DNA of 64,000 nucleotides from Bradyrhizobium sp. CB82 (GCF_029714405.1 NZ_CP121650.1:2547001-2611000); one strand, 5' to 3'. Shown: positions 17,105-26,491, counted from the stretch's first letter. Program-made: numbers and translations. Notes: generated by a model not told the origin, from the letters alone.

Positions 17105-17416
17105 TTACGCGACGATGATGGCCATGGCTTCGCGACGGCGCACCGCGATGGTGACGTTATCGACGCGCACCGCGATCGGGTCACGGCCGACGATGCCCTC
17201 GTGCAGGATTTCGACCTTGGCGCCCTCGACGAAGCCTAGCTCGATCAGGCGGCTTTCCAGTTCGACGTCCGACAGGGCCGAGCCCGCACCGCTGGCGGAA
17301 AGATGCTGGATGACGCCCGAATAGCCGCGTTGGGCCAGTCCCAGAGGCAAGCCCAAGGGCGAACCCGAGGGCATCTGTGCGGAGGTTTGCGGGAGCGTGA
17401 TCGTGTCGTCGGTCAT
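17105..17416 (-). CDS. feoA: Ferrous iron transport protein A
   Basis: About 103 residues. An SH3-like FeoA domain fills the C-terminal ~75 residues (LESRLIELGFVEGAKVEILHEG ... VRVDNVTIAVRRREAMAI). It is a cytoplasmic partner that supports FeoB activity. The ATG at 17416 is preferred; a TTG five codons upstream is possible. It is the first gene of feoAB, with an ICE-like palindrome 55-85 bp upstream. Confidence 0.92.
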   Translation of the reverse strand: MTDDTITLPQTSAQMPSGSPLGLPLGLAQRGYSGVIQHLSASGAGSALSDVELESRLIELGFVEGAKVEILHEGIVGRDPIAVRVDNVTIAVRRREAMAIIVA

Positions 17417-17470
17417 GCCCTGTATTTTCAACGGCGGCGAGACAGGTCAAGCGCGCTCACGCAGGTAGGA

Positions 17471-17499
17471 CCGCACCTTAGAGTGATTATAAAGTGCGG
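17471..17499 (-). promoter_or_regulatory. Candidate Irr/ICE iron-responsive operator and -10 region of feoAB
   Basis: A 10-bp inverted repeat with one mismatch (CCGCACCTTA and TAAAGTGCGG) around a 9-nt centre. On the minus strand its core reads TTTATAATCACTCTAAG, 11 of 14 matches to the rhizobial iron-control element TTTAGAA-N3-TTCTAAA, and it contains a perfect TATAAT. Its place just before feoAB supports iron regulation through an Irr-type protein. Confidence 0.6.
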
Positions 17500-17537
17500 G
17501 CCTCGCGGCGGCGTTTTGTCGAACGCCTTGGGGCGCT

Positions 17538-17792
17538 CTATTGCGCCGGGACCTTCTGTTCGGCCAGCACGGCCATAGCGCGGTTCTTGAAGTAATCGAG
17601 CACGAACAGGCGGATCGCGGACGACAGGTTGCCCTGCTGGCGATTGCTGTCGATCTCGCCCACCAGCTCCGACAGCGTCATGTTGCGCAGGCCGGAGATC
17701 TCCTTCATGCCGTTCCAGAAGGCTTCTTCCAGGCTGACGCTGGTCTTGTGGCCGGCGACGACGATCGATCGCTTGACGACGGGCGATTTCAT
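17538..17792 (-). CDS. Ribbon-helix-helix domain protein
   Basis: An 84-residue protein. The ATG at 17792 overlaps the stop of the upstream DUF4169 gene (ATGA). The chain begins KSPVVKRSIVVAGHKTSVSLEEAFW, one beta strand followed by two helices (MTLSELVGEID), matching the RHH_4 family of putative small DNA-binding proteins. The C-terminus (SSAIRLFVLDYFKNRA) fits the family. Its target is unknown. It lies upstream of feoAB on the same strand, but 120 bp and the ICE-like site separate them. Confidence 0.85.
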   Translation of the reverse strand: MKSPVVKRSIVVAGHKTSVSLEEAFWNGMKEISGLRNMTLSELVGEIDSNRQQGNLSSAIRLFVLDYFKNRAMAVLAEQKVPAQ

Positions 17793-17977
17793 GGCTGTTC
17801 CTCGCGCTCGATCCGATGCTGATCCAAACGCTCCTTCGCTTGGGCTTCGCGCTTCTCCTCCGCCGATCGCTCGGCCTTGCTGCGGCCGAACTTCGCCCGG
17901 TTGCCCTCCGCCCGCTTCGCCGAGGCTTCCCGCTCGGCGCGTTTCCGGAAGCGGTTCAAGTTGATGATGTTCCCCAT
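17789..17977 (-). CDS. DUF4169 family protein
   Basis: A 62-residue, highly charged helical protein. It starts MGNIINLNRFRKRAERE and ends in a Lys/Arg/Glu-rich helix (KERLDQHRIEREEQ). This is the DUF4169 pattern, commonly found directly before an RHH_4 gene in alphaproteobacteria, as here with a 4-bp overlap. Function is unknown. Confidence 0.85.
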   Translation of the reverse strand: MGNIINLNRFRKRAEREASAKRAEGNRAKFGRSKAERSAEEKREAQAKERLDQHRIEREEQP

Positions 17978-18253
17978 GCCGCGTCTCCATCAGCCAATCC
18001 TCGGCAGGCAGGATGAAATCCTTGAAAACAAAGCGCTGTGCTGCGCACCACGAGACTTGATCGCCATTTGGTCCTCGTCAATCGGCCTCTGATACCATCA
18101 AACAATCAATTTCGCCCCGTCTGGGGGCAAATACCCGCCTAGCATGCGCCAGACCCAGGACATTGACGGTAATCAAATCCCTCCATTCCGGCCTCATTTT
18201 TCCTGGGGTTTTTGCCTCCGTACGATTACGGAGGGCCTATCAGAATTCGGAAC
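17978..18253. other. Gene-free stretch upstream of DUF4169 and downstream of fumC
   Basis: It contains a perfect 8-bp hairpin, CCTCCGTA-CGAT-TACGGAGG (18215-18234), 20 bp past the fumC stop. It lacks a U-run on the fumC strand (A-run instead), so it may protect the mRNA end rather than terminate. Nothing else was seen. Confidence 0.5.
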
Positions 18254-19669
18254 TCAGCCCGGGTGGGTCATCTTCTCGGGCTGGACCAGCCGCTCGAACT
18301 CGTCCGCCGACACGAAGCCGAGCCGGAGTGCCTCTTCCTTCAGCGTGGTGCCGTTGGCATGTGCCGTTTTCGCCACCTTGGCCGCGTTGTCGTAGCCGAT
18401 CTTCGGCGCCAGCGCCGTCACCAGCATCAGCGAGCGCTCCATCAGCTCGCGGATCCGCTTCTCGTCGGCGCGGATGCCCGAGACGCAATGCTCGGTGAAC
18501 GAGCGCGCGGCGTCGGCGAGCAGCCGGATCGAATGCAGCATGTTGTAGGCCAGCACGGGCTTGAAGACGTTGAGCTCGAAATGGCCCTGGCTGCCGGCGA
18601 GTGTGATCGCGGTGTGATTGCCGAACACCTGACAGCACACCATGGTCATCGCCTCGCACTGGGTCGGGTTGACCTTGCCGGGCATGATTGAGGAGCCGGG
18701 CTCGTTCTCGGGCAGGATCAGTTCGCCCAGCCCCGATCGCGGACCAGATCCCAAGAGGCGGATGTCGTTGGCGATCTTGAACAGCCCCGTCGCCACCGAA
18801 TTGATGGCTCCGTGCACGAGCACATAGGCATCATTCGACGCCAATGCCTCGAACTTGTTGGCGGCGCTGGTGAAGGGCAGTTTCGTGATGGTCGCAACGT
18901 GCCTGGCGAACAGACTTGCAAAGCGCGGCTTCGAGTTGAGCCCGGTGCCGACCGCGGTGCCGCCTTGCGCCAGCGGATACAGGTCCTTCACCGCGACCTT
19001 CAATCGCGCGATGCCGCTTTCGACCTGTGCGGCATAGCCGGAAAATTCCTGGCCGAGCGTCAGCGGCGTCGCATCCTGGGTATGGGTGCGGCCGATCTTG
19101 ACGATCTTTGCGAACGCCTTCTCCTTCTTGCGCAGCGCGCCGAGCAGCTCGGACAGCGCGGGAATGAGATCGGCCGTGATCCGGCCGGCGGCCGCGATAT
19201 GCATCGCTGTCGGGAACGAGTCGTTCGACGATTGGCTCATATTGACGTGGTCGTTAGGATGCACCGGCTTCTTGGCGCCGAGCTCGCCGCCGAGCAGCGC
19301 ATTGGCGCGGTTGGCGATCACCTCGTTGAGGTTCATGTTGCTCTGGGTGCCCGAGCCGGTCTGCCACACCACCAGGGGAAAGTGATCATCGAGTTTGCCC
19401 TCGACCACCTCGCGCGCGGCGCGGATGATCGCGTTCGCTCGGCGCTGGTCGATGAGGCCGAGCTCGCGATTGGTCTGGGCTGCGGCGAGCTTGACGATGC
19501 CGAGTGCATGCACGAGCGAGATCGGCATGCGGTCTTCCCCGATGCGGAAATTCTGTCGGGAGCGTTCGGTTTGCGCACCCCAATAGCGGTCGACGGGGAC
19601 CTCGATCGGACCAAAACTGTCGGTCTCGATCCGGGTGGAAGAGCGTGAGGGGCGGGTCGTCTTGTCCAT
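18254..19669 (-). CDS. fumC: Fumarate hydratase class II
   Basis: 471 residues, the usual FumC length, from the ATG at 19669; an in-frame ATG four codons upstream is possible. It catalyses fumarate + water to malate in the TCA cycle as an iron-free tetramer. It has [10 protein letters not shown] and the lyase-1 signature [11 protein letters not shown], which holds the mobile catalytic-serine loop, plus the downstream [12 protein letters not shown] block. It is transcribed alone, 101 bp downstream of sspB. Being iron-independent, it is the isoform favoured under oxidative or iron stress. Confidence 0.97.
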   Translation of the reverse strand: MDKTTRPSRSSTRIETDSFGPIEVPVDRYWGAQTERSRQNFRIGEDRMPISLVHALGIVKLAAAQTNRELGLIDQRRANAIIRAAREVVEGKLDDHFPLVVWQTGSGTQSNMNLNEVIANRANALLGGELGAKKPVHPNDHVNMSQSSNDSFPTAMHIAAAGRITADLIPALSELLGALRKKEKAFAKIVKIGRTHTQDATPLTLGQEFSGYAAQVESGIARLKVAVKDLYPLAQGGTAVGTGLNSKPRFASLFARHVATITKLPFTSAANKFEALASNDAYVLVHGAINSVATGLFKIANDIRLLGSGPRSGLGELILPENEPGSSIMPGKVNPTQCEAMTMVCCQVFGNHTAITLAGSQGHFELNVFKPVLAYNMLHSIRLLADAARSFTEHCVSGIRADEKRIRELMERSLMLVTALAPKIGYDNAAKVAKTAHANGTTLKEEALRLGFVSADEFERLVQPEKMTHPG

Positions 19670-19769
19670 GAGCACATCCATTCTGCCGCGCGGAACGCGC
19701 GCGGCTTGTCGATGCTCATCTATATAGGCGGTTTGGCCGCGCGTGGGTTCTCGCCCGTCGCGACCTGGA

Positions 19770-20288
19770 TCATTTCTTGCGGAAGCGATCCAGTCGCACG
19801 ACCTCGGCGCCGCCTTGGTTGGGGGCCGTGGGCTCGTCCTCAGCTTCCGCCTTCTCGGCAGCCGGCGCGGGGACCGAGACGGCCGAGGGAGCAGGGGCCG
19901 CGGGGAGCGCTGCGGGCGGCACTTCGGCGACATCGGAGGTGTCGAACTGGAGGCCGAATTTCACCGACGGGTCGAGGAAGCTCTTGATCGCGCTGAACGG
20001 CACCACCAGCCGCTCCGGAATGCCGCCAAAGGACAGGCCGACCTCGAAGCGGTCCTCGAGCACGGTCAGATCCCAGAACTGGTGCTGCAGGATGATCGTC
20101 ATCTCGTCGGGGTACTGCGCGAGCAGCCGCGGCGACAGCTTTGCGCCCTCCGCCTTGGATACGAAGGTGATGAAGAAGTGATGCTCGCCGGGCAATCCGT
20201 GCGCTGCGGCATCGCTCAGCACCTTTCGCAGCACGCCGCGCAATGCGTCGCGTGCCAGCACGTCGTATCGGATATGATCGGTCGCCAT
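19770..20288 (-). CDS. sspB: ClpXP adaptor SspB, alphaproteobacterial type
   Basis: 172 residues. The N-terminal ~115 residues form the SspB fold ([26 protein letters not shown], then [12 protein letters not shown] and [17 protein letters not shown]) that binds ssrA-tagged proteins. A Pro/Ala-rich flexible linker follows and ends in the ClpX-docking peptide region [12 protein letters not shown]. It delivers tagged proteins to ClpXP. The ssrA tmRNA gene lies directly upstream on the same strand, so adaptor and tag are neighbours. Confidence 0.95.
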   Translation of the reverse strand: MATDHIRYDVLARDALRGVLRKVLSDAAAHGLPGEHHFFITFVSKAEGAKLSPRLLAQYPDEMTIILQHQFWDLTVLEDRFEVGLSFGGIPERLVVPFSAIKSFLDPSVKFGLQFDTSDVAEVPPAALPAAPAPSAVSVPAPAAEKAEAEDEPTAPNQGGAEVVRLDRFRKK

Positions 20289-20460
20289 TATGGATCCTGA
20301 CTATCGGTCCTGTCGTATTTCCCGAGCCGCTGCCGCGCCGACTCGCCAAGCCGCAATGGTACCGCGCCCGACCGGTCAGCAGGAGTCCCGCCTGCGAGAA
20401 AAAATGGGCGGGAGAAAATTGGAAGTGGAGGCTTCTGTTGCCAGGTGCCTCCGAACCCCG

Positions 20461-20790
20461 CCTAGCGGAGCTTAACCCGCTAGGACTTTAAAGTGGTCTT
20501 TCAAACTGCGTTACGCAGCCTGAGCAACCGGAGCAAAGTTGTCGTTGGCAACTATTGCAGTAGCCCGATAACGGCGGAACAATACCGGGAAAAAGTACGC
20601 CCTTTACGCCCTCGTCGATCCTATTTCGCCCCCGCCAAAGCCCGCTCTGGGGTAGCCCGCTGGTGGGCTTTGGTGGAGGCGCCGGGTACCGCCCCCGGGT
20701 CCGAATGGTTTATTGCGACGACCGTTTATTTCCATAGCCGGCAAGCCGGCACCCCCAATATAGGGGGCAAAGGTCGGGAAAGACAGGGGT
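20461..20790 (-). ncRNA. ssrA: Two-piece, circularly permuted tmRNA (alpha_tmRNA)
   Basis: Read on the minus strand, an acceptor piece comes first and ends GGCGCCTCCACCA (near 20672). A short excised spacer follows, then the coding piece beginning GGGGGCGAAATAGGATCGACG. The first seven bases GGGGGCG pair with CGCCTCC of the acceptor end (one G-U), rebuilding the tRNA-like stem. The tag frame follows ATAGTT as GCC AAC GAC AAC..., encoding ANDNFAPVAQAA and then TAA at about 20513. The order acceptor-before-coding is the alphaproteobacterial permutation. A perfect 8-bp hairpin CCTAGCGG/CCGCTAGG (20461-20484) closes the 3' end. The outer 5' limit is approximate. Confidence 0.95.
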
Positions 20791-20874
20791 TTGGCGCGGG
20801 TTCCTTTGGAAAGGTGCTGGCCGCCCACAAGGCCGGCCTTGGCGCGGGGAGAGCCGCCCCCTTAAGCTGCCGTC

Positions 20875-21477
20875 ATGTCCTCGGATTCGGCGCCGGCCGT
20901 TCAAGAGCCGCATATGACTGCCAAGACCGTTGCCCCGGGCCTCTTCGCCCTGTTCATGGCCTTCGCCAGGATGTCGCTGGCCGGTTTCGGCGGCGTCCTG
21001 GTGTTCGCGCGGCGGGCGATCGTGGACGACCACGGCTGGATGACGGCGGACGAGTTCAACGAGACCTTTGCGCTCTGCCACTTCCTGCCGGGCCCCAACA
21101 TCGTCAACCTGTCGATGGTGTTCGGCTCGCGGCTGCGCGGGCTTGCCGGCGGCGTTGCCGCCTTCGCCGGGTTGTTGGTGCCGCCGACGCTGATCATGAC
21201 GGCTCTCGCCGTGCTCTACGCCCATTTCGGCGAGCTCGAGGTCTTGCGCCGGACACTTGCGGGCGTGTCCTGCGCGGCCGTCGGGCTGCTGATCGCGGTG
21301 GTGTTTCGCATGATGACGCCGCTCTTGAAGCGCGCCGACGTCATTGCCCTCGTCCTGATGGCCGCCGTCTTGGTTGCGATCGGCGTGCTGCGGCTGCCGC
21401 TGCAAGCCGTGCTGCTGGTTGCGATGCCTGCCAGCATCGCTGTCACGGTTGTTCTGCGACGGAAGGTAGCAGCATGA
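20875..21477 (+). CDS. Chromate transporter family protein, N-terminal-type half
   Basis: A 200-residue membrane protein with about six helices and one CHR domain: SLAGFGGVLVFARR, then TFALCHFLPGPNIVNLSMVFG. It pairs with the following gene, whose start overlaps its stop (ATGA), as in short-chain CHR systems where two homologous proteins form one transporter. It would export chromate, or an anion such as sulfate, driven by the proton gradient. The true substrate is uncertain. An ATG 13 codons downstream is an alternative start. Confidence 0.88.
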   Translation: MSSDSAPAVQEPHMTAKTVAPGLFALFMAFARMSLAGFGGVLVFARRAIVDDHGWMTADEFNETFALCHFLPGPNIVNLSMVFGSRLRGLAGGVAAFAGLLVPPTLIMTALAVLYAHFGELEVLRRTLAGVSCAAVGLLIAVVFRMMTPLLKRADVIALVLMAAVLVAIGVLRLPLQAVLLVAMPASIAVTVVLRRKVAA

Positions 21478-22004
21478 ATGGCCAGAACCCGATCTGGGCG
21501 CTGATCTCGACCTTCGCACTGATGTCGCTGTTCGCGGTCGGCGGTGCGGCCGCAGCGGTGCCGGAGATGCACCGCATCGCCGTCGACGTGCATCACTGGA
21601 TGACTGACAAGCAGTTTGCCGACGCCTTTGCAATCTCGCAGCTCTCGCCCGGACCGAACGTCCTGATCGTCACGTTGATCGGCTATGCGGTTGCAGGCAT
21701 TCCCGGCGCGCTTGCGGCAACGCTTGCGATGTGCCTGCCGACGGCCCTGCTTGCCTACTATGTGAGCCGCCTCCTCAACCGGCCCAGCCAGTCGTGCTGG
21801 CCCGCGATGATCCAGGCCGCACTGGTTCCGCTGTCGATCGGCCTGATGGCGGCAAGCGCCCTGATCCTCGCCCAATCCACTACTCACACCGTGATTGCCG
21901 CGCTGCTGATGGCGGGCGTTGCGGTGCTTGCCTCGGTGTCGCGCGTCAATCCGCTCTGGTTGTTGCTCGCCGGGGGTGTCTTGGGATTTGCTGGCGTTGT
22001 GTAA
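21474..22004 (+). CDS. Chromate transporter family protein, C-terminal-type half
   Basis: 176 residues with about five helices, the second short CHR protein. It has MSLFAVGGAAAAVPEMHR and AISQLSPGPNVLIVTLIGY, equivalent to GFGG and FLPGPN of the partner. The ATG at 21474 overlaps the partner's stop, indicating translational coupling and heteromer formation. It should insert in opposite orientation to the first half. Function as for the preceding gene. Confidence 0.87.
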   Translation: MNGQNPIWALISTFALMSLFAVGGAAAAVPEMHRIAVDVHHWMTDKQFADAFAISQLSPGPNVLIVTLIGYAVAGIPGALAATLAMCLPTALLAYYVSRLLNRPSQSCWPAMIQAALVPLSIGLMAASALILAQSTTHTVIAALLMAGVAVLASVSRVNPLWLLLAGGVLGFAGVV

Positions 22005-22099
22005 TGAAAGTCGCTAGGCAATGATGCTGGTGGTGGGGATCTAATTCCATCCAATAGAACAACAAGGCTCGTGACTTACGGGTCGCGGAGGAGACATGC

Positions 22100-22864
22100 A
22101 TGGCCGACACAATGGGCCACTCGGCGACAGCGACGCGAAACACATCGGTCGCAATCGGCATCGTCCTGCTGGCGCTCGCGCCGCAGATTTTCGAGTTCAT
22201 CTGGTCGATCGGGACGATCTTCGGATGGGGTGGCGGGCGCGGCCCGGCGACCGTTCTGATCAGCCATGCGACCGCGCTTCTGGCGGGAGCGCCTGCTGCA
22301 GCGTTCGGGGCGTTCGGCGCTGACGCCAAGAAGGCGCTGTCCTCGGACGTTCTGCTGGCGCTGATCTACTCCTATCCGCTGTTTGCAGTCGCTATCCTGA
22401 CGCTCTTCATGATCATCCGTGCGCCGCAGGACTATATTGGCGGCATCGTGCTAATGGCGGTGGCGCTGTTCGCGCTGTGGGCGTCCAGTGACCTGCATGG
22501 CATGCAGGGCTTCAAGTTCGGCGCCGGCACCGCGCCGCGCATGTTCGGCGGGCTGCTGGTCGCGCTGGCTGCCGCCATCGCGCTGACCGGACTCCTGAAC
22601 GAGGGCGCGGGGCTCTCGCATTATTCCTGGCGCGGGCCGTTGTTCGTGATGGCGGCGATTGTCTTCTTCGCCCTGGCGATCCGCCCGCTGGGCCTGATCG
22701 TCTGCGCGTTCGCCAGCTTCCTGATCGCGGCGACCGGCTCGCATGAGACACGCTGGATCGAGGCCGTCATCGTCGGCGCCTGCCTGACGCTCGGCTGCGC
22801 GCTGCTATTTCCTTACGTGCTGGGATTGCCGATGCCGATGTTCCCGCGATTCCTGGTCCAGTGA
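22100..22864 (+). CDS. tctB: Tripartite tricarboxylate transporter small subunit, TctB family
   Basis: A 254-residue protein with CGGAGGAGACATGC before the ATG. It has about six hydrophobic segments: an N-terminal pair, a long loop, then four helices in the region PRMFGGLLVALAAAIALTGL to LGCALLFPYVLGLPMP, as in TctB. It is longer than the ~150-residue classical TctB because of an N-terminal extension. It forms the small membrane subunit with TctA, 8 bp downstream. The periplasmic binding protein TctC is not adjacent. Confidence 0.85.
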   Translation: MADTMGHSATATRNTSVAIGIVLLALAPQIFEFIWSIGTIFGWGGGRGPATVLISHATALLAGAPAAAFGAFGADAKKALSSDVLLALIYSYPLFAVAILTLFMIIRAPQDYIGGIVLMAVALFALWASSDLHGMQGFKFGAGTAPRMFGGLLVALAAAIALTGLLNEGAGLSHYSWRGPLFVMAAIVFFALAIRPLGLIVCAFASFLIAATGSHETRWIEAVIVGACLTLGCALLFPYVLGLPMPMFPRFLVQ

Positions 22865-22872
22865 GGGGCGTG

Positions 22873-24438
22873 ATGGTTGATCTCTTTCACAATCTGGGCC
22901 TCGGCTTCGGCGTCGTGTTTCAAGTCAGCTGGTGGTCTCCCTGGTGGCTCTTCGGTTTGTCGCTTCCGATCTCGATCAATATCCTCATGTGCCTGATCGG
23001 GGCTCTCGTCGGCACGCTGGTCGGCGTGCTGCCGGGCATCGGCACGGTCGCAACGGTCGCGATGCTGCTGCCGATCACCTTCGGGCTGCCGCCGGTTGGC
23101 GCGCTGATCATGCTCGCGGGCATCTATTACGGCGCCCAATATGGCGGCTCGACCACCTCGATCCTGGTCAACATCCCCGGTGAAGCGACCTCCGTCGTCA
23201 CGGCCATCGACGGCCATCAGATGGCCAAGCAGGGCCGCGCCGGTCCCGCGCTGGCGATCGCGGCGATCGGCTCATTCTTCGCCGGCTGCGTGGCGACCGT
23301 CCTGATCGCCGTTCTCGGCGCGCCCCTGACCAAGCTCGCGTTGGCGTTCGGTCCGGCCGAATACTTCTCGCTGATGGTGCTCGGCCTGATCTTTGCGGTG
23401 GTGCTGGCGAAAGGTTCGGTGCTCAAGGCGATTGCCATGATCGTGTTCGGCCTATTGTTGTCGATGGTCGGCTCCGACATCGAGACCGGCGCCTCGCGCA
23501 TGGCCTTCAATATTCCGGAGCTCGCCGACGGCCTCGGCTTTGCGACGGTTGCGATGGGCGTGTTCGGCTTTGCCGAGATCATCCGCAACCTCGACGCCGG
23601 CGCGGAGATGAACCGCGACCTCGTGCAGCAGAAGATCACGGGATTGATGCCGACCAGGAAGGACCTGATCGACTCGGCGCCCGCGATCGGACGCGGCACC
23701 GTGCTCGGTTCCATCCTCGGCATCCTCCCCGGCGGCGGCGCGGTCATCGCGTCCTTCGCCGCCTATACGCTGGAGAAGAAGATCGCGAGGAATCCTTCGC
23801 GCTTCGGTCGCGGTGCGATCGAAGGCGTGGCTTCGCCGGAGAGCGCCAACAACGCGGCGGCGCAAACCTCCTTCATCCCGCTGCTCACGCTTGGCATCCC
23901 GCCGAACGCGGTGATGGCCTTGATGGTCGGCGCGATGACCATTCACGGTATCGTGCCGGGCCCGCAGGTGATGCAGAAGCAGCCGGACCTCGTCTGGGGC
24001 ATGATCGCCTCGATGTGGATCGGCAATCTGATGCTGATCATCATCAACCTGCCGCTGGTCGGCATTTGGGTACGCCTGTTGCGCGTGCCCTACCGGCTGA
24101 TGTTCCCCTCGATCGTGATCTTTTGCGCGATCGGCATCTACTCGGTGAACAACGCGCCGGTCGACGTCATTCTCGCAGGCGTGTTTGGCCTGGTCGGCTA
24201 CTGGCTGATCAAGCACGATTTCGAGCCCGCGCCGCTGCTGCTCGGCATGGTGCTCGGACCGCTGATGGAGGAGAACCTGCGCCGCGCGTTGCTGATCTCG
24301 CGCGGCGACTGGAGCGTGTTCGTGACGCGTCCGCTCTCCGCCGTGCTGCTCGCGATCGCAGCCGCCCTGCTGGTTCTCACCGTCCTGCCGGTGTTGCGCG
24401 CCAAGCGCGACGAGGTGTTCACGGAATCGGAGAACTGA
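22873..24438 (+). CDS. tctA: Tripartite tricarboxylate transporter large permease, TctA family
   Basis: A 521-residue permease with about twelve helices. It has the family blocks GVLPGIGTVATVAMLLPITFG (first repeat) and GILPGGGAVIASFAAYTLEKK (second repeat), and EGVASPESANNAAAQTSFIPLL. It imports a carboxylate with a periplasmic binding protein using the ion gradient. The ATG at 22873 follows GAGGGGCG; a GTG overlapping the tctB stop is also in frame. A terminator-like hairpin lies 48 bp after the stop. Confidence 0.95.
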   Translation: MVDLFHNLGLGFGVVFQVSWWSPWWLFGLSLPISINILMCLIGALVGTLVGVLPGIGTVATVAMLLPITFGLPPVGALIMLAGIYYGAQYGGSTTSILVNIPGEATSVVTAIDGHQMAKQGRAGPALAIAAIGSFFAGCVATVLIAVLGAPLTKLALAFGPAEYFSLMVLGLIFAVVLAKGSVLKAIAMIVFGLLLSMVGSDIETGASRMAFNIPELADGLGFATVAMGVFGFAEIIRNLDAGAEMNRDLVQQKITGLMPTRKDLIDSAPAIGRGTVLGSILGILPGGGAVIASFAAYTLEKKIARNPSRFGRGAIEGVASPESANNAAAQTSFIPLLTLGIPPNAVMALMVGAMTIHGIVPGPQVMQKQPDLVWGMIASMWIGNLMLIIINLPLVGIWVRLLRVPYRLMFPSIVIFCAIGIYSVNNAPVDVILAGVFGLVGYWLIKHDFEPAPLLLGMVLGPLMEENLRRALLISRGDWSVFVTRPLSAVLLAIAAALLVLTVLPVLRAKRDEVFTESEN

Positions 24439-24485
24439 ACCCGGCACTTGCCAACTTGGCTAGTATTATCAAAAGGGTAGGGCTA

Positions 24486-24512
24486 GGGCGGGACGCAAGT
24501 TCCGCCCCTTGT
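24486..24512 (+). terminator. Rho-independent-like terminator after tctA
   Basis: GGGCGGGAC-GCAA-GTTCCGCCC forms a 9-bp stem with one G-U and a 4-nt loop, followed by CTTGTCGTTT. The U tract is weak. Confidence 0.55.
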
Positions 24513-24634
24513 CGTTTGCCGGCGGAACGCTCACTTTTCCGGGTATAATCTGTGCGAAGCAGCGAATCACTGCTGTCGCAGCACGGGGCCGGCCGCTAAG
24601 TTCGCCGTCCCCCCAAAGGGCCCATAGCGCACGC

Positions 24635-25429
24635 ATGCACCAGTATCAGGACCTGCTCGAGCGGATTCTCTCAGACGGCGTCGAGAAGCGCGACCGGACC
24701 GGCACCGGCACGCTGTCTGTGTTCGGCCACCAGATGCGCTTCAACCTTGCCGCCGGCTTTCCGATGCTGACCACCAAGCGCTTGCCGCTGAAGGCGATCG
24801 TGCATGAGTTGCTGTGGTTCCTGAAGGGCGACACCAACATCAAGTACCTCAAGGACAACGGCGTCACCATCTGGGACGAATGGGCCGATGCCAGCGGCGA
24901 TCTCGGGCCGGTCTACGGCCATCAATGGCGCTCCTGGCCCACGGCCGACGGGCGTAGCATCGACCAGATCGCCAATGTCGTTGACATGATCAAGCGAAAC
25001 CCGGATTCGCGCCGGCTGATCGTGACCGCCTGGAATCCTGCCGATGTTGAGAAGATGGCGCTGCCACCCTGCCATCTGCTGTTCCAGTTCTATGTCGCGA
25101 ACGGCAAATTGTCGTGCCAGCTCTACCAGCGCTCGGCCGATGTCTTCCTCGGCGTGCCCTTCAATATCGCGTCCTATGCGCTGCTCACCATGATGGTCGC
25201 GCAAGTCACGGGCCTGAAGCCCGGCGACTTCGTGCACTCGCTCGGCGACACCCATCTCTATTCCAATCACCTGGAACAGGCGCGGCTGCAACTGACACGG
25301 ACGCCGCGTCCATTGCCGGTGATGCGGATCAATCCGGACGTGAAGGACATCTTCTCCTTCTGCTACGAGGATTTCGAGCTGGTCGGCTACGATCCGCATC
25401 CGCACATCAAGGCGGAAGTTGCCGTCTAA
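24635..25429 (+). CDS. thyA: Thymidylate synthase
   Basis: 264 residues, the exact length of the E. coli enzyme. It methylates dUMP to dTMP using methylene-tetrahydrofolate, yielding dihydrofolate. The catalytic C146 lies in [22 protein letters not shown] near the N-terminus binds dUMP phosphate, and [18 protein letters not shown] is the conserved folate/dUMP block. folA, which recycles the dihydrofolate, follows two genes down in the same operon. Confidence 0.98.
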   Translation: MHQYQDLLERILSDGVEKRDRTGTGTLSVFGHQMRFNLAAGFPMLTTKRLPLKAIVHELLWFLKGDTNIKYLKDNGVTIWDEWADASGDLGPVYGHQWRSWPTADGRSIDQIANVVDMIKRNPDSRRLIVTAWNPADVEKMALPPCHLLFQFYVANGKLSCQLYQRSADVFLGVPFNIASYALLTMMVAQVTGLKPGDFVHSLGDTHLYSNHLEQARLQLTRTPRPLPVMRINPDVKDIFSFCYEDFELVGYDPHPHIKAEVAV

Positions 25430-25915
25430 ATGTCGCTCAGCATCCGCCGCGCGCGCCCGGGTGAGACCGGGCTCGTTCTCTCCTTGATCCGCGAACTCGC
25501 CGAGTACGAGAAGCTCGCGCACGAGGTCGAGGCGACCGAGGCGATGATTGCGGATGCGCTGTTCGGCGACAACCCGAGGCTCTATTGCGCGATCACCGAA
25601 TGGAACGGCGAGGTGGTCGGATTTGCGGTGTGGTTCGTCAATTTCTCAACCTTCAGCGGCCGCCACGGCATCTATCTCGAGGACCTCTACGTGCGACCGT
25701 CGCATCGCGGAAAGGGCATCGGCAAGGCGCTACTCAACTATCTCGCGAAGGAATGCGTAGACAACGGCTGGTCGCGGCTGCAATGGGCGGTGCTCGACTG
25801 GAACGCGCCGTCGATCGCGTTCTACCAGTCGCTCGGCGCGGTCATGATGGATGACTGGACGCTGTGCCGCGTCACCGGTGACGCATTGACGCGGCTTGCA
25901 GGGAAGGCGCCCTGA
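25430..25915 (+). CDS. GNAT family N-acetyltransferase
   Basis: 161 residues, starting at the base after the thyA stop. The acetyl-CoA-binding loop RPSHRGKGIGKALL (R/Q-x-x-G-x-G) and the strand-helix block QWAVLDWNAPSIAFYQSLGA are typical of diamine/amine acetyltransferases of the SpeG/thialysine type. LSLIRELAEYEKLAHEV near the N-terminus also fits that subgroup. It lies between thyA and folA with overlapping ends. The substrate is not known. Confidence 0.9.
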   Translation: MSLSIRRARPGETGLVLSLIRELAEYEKLAHEVEATEAMIADALFGDNPRLYCAITEWNGEVVGFAVWFVNFSTFSGRHGIYLEDLYVRPSHRGKGIGKALLNYLAKECVDNGWSRLQWAVLDWNAPSIAFYQSLGAVMMDDWTLCRVTGDALTRLAGKAP

Positions 25916-26424
25916 TGGAGATCGTCTTCGTCGTCGCCATCGCGGAGAACGGCGTCATCGGCGCCGGCAACGCCATCCCCTGGCGGCTGAAATCCGACAT
26001 GCATCGCTTCAAGGCGCTCACCATCGGCAAGCCCGTGGTGATGGGCCGCAAGACCTTCGAGTCGCTGCCCCGGCCGCTGCCGGGCCGCACCAACATCGTC
26101 ATCACCCGCCATGCGAGCTTCCGTGCGGCTGGCGCCGTCGTGACCACGTCCTCGGCGGATGCCTATGCGATCGCGCGCGGCGATGCCCTGCGGCGCTCGG
26201 TCGCCGAGATCGCGGTGATCGGCGGGGCCGAAATATATCGCCAATGGCTCGATCGCGCCGACCGCCTCGAAGTCACCGAGGTGCATGCGCGGCCCGAGGG
26301 CGATACTGTTTTTGAGATCAGCACGGCGGAGTGGGAGGAGGTCGCGCGTGTCCGCCATCCGGCGGGGCCGGACGACAGCGCCGATTTCTCGTATGTGACA
26401 TATCGTCGGCGGCCGCAACGTTAA
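25915..26424 (+). CDS. folA: Dihydrofolate reductase
   Basis: 169 residues. It reduces dihydrofolate to tetrahydrofolate with NADPH. It has NGVIGAGNAIPWRLKSDM with the substrate-binding acid D28, VVMGRKTFESLPRPLPGR for NADPH, and IAVIGGAEIYRQWL. The start overlaps the GNAT stop (TGATG). Together with thyA it completes the thymidylate cycle. Confidence 0.97.
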   Translation: MEIVFVVAIAENGVIGAGNAIPWRLKSDMHRFKALTIGKPVVMGRKTFESLPRPLPGRTNIVITRHASFRAAGAVVTTSSADAYAIARGDALRRSVAEIAVIGGAEIYRQWLDRADRLEVTEVHARPEGDTVFEISTAEWEEVARVRHPAGPDDSADFSYVTYRRRPQR

Positions 26425-26491
26425 CCGCTTTTACCAATGTTTACATTGACATTTCCTCAGCGCGGCATAGCTCGGTGACGGTCAGGCGTGC

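Noticed and set aside
15077..17239. 720-codon plus-strand open frame opposite feoB
   Set aside because: Antisense shadow of feoB and feoA, no ribosome site, no motifs.
18215..18234. Hairpin downstream of fumC as rho-independent terminator
   Set aside because: Perfect stem but no U run on either strand after it.
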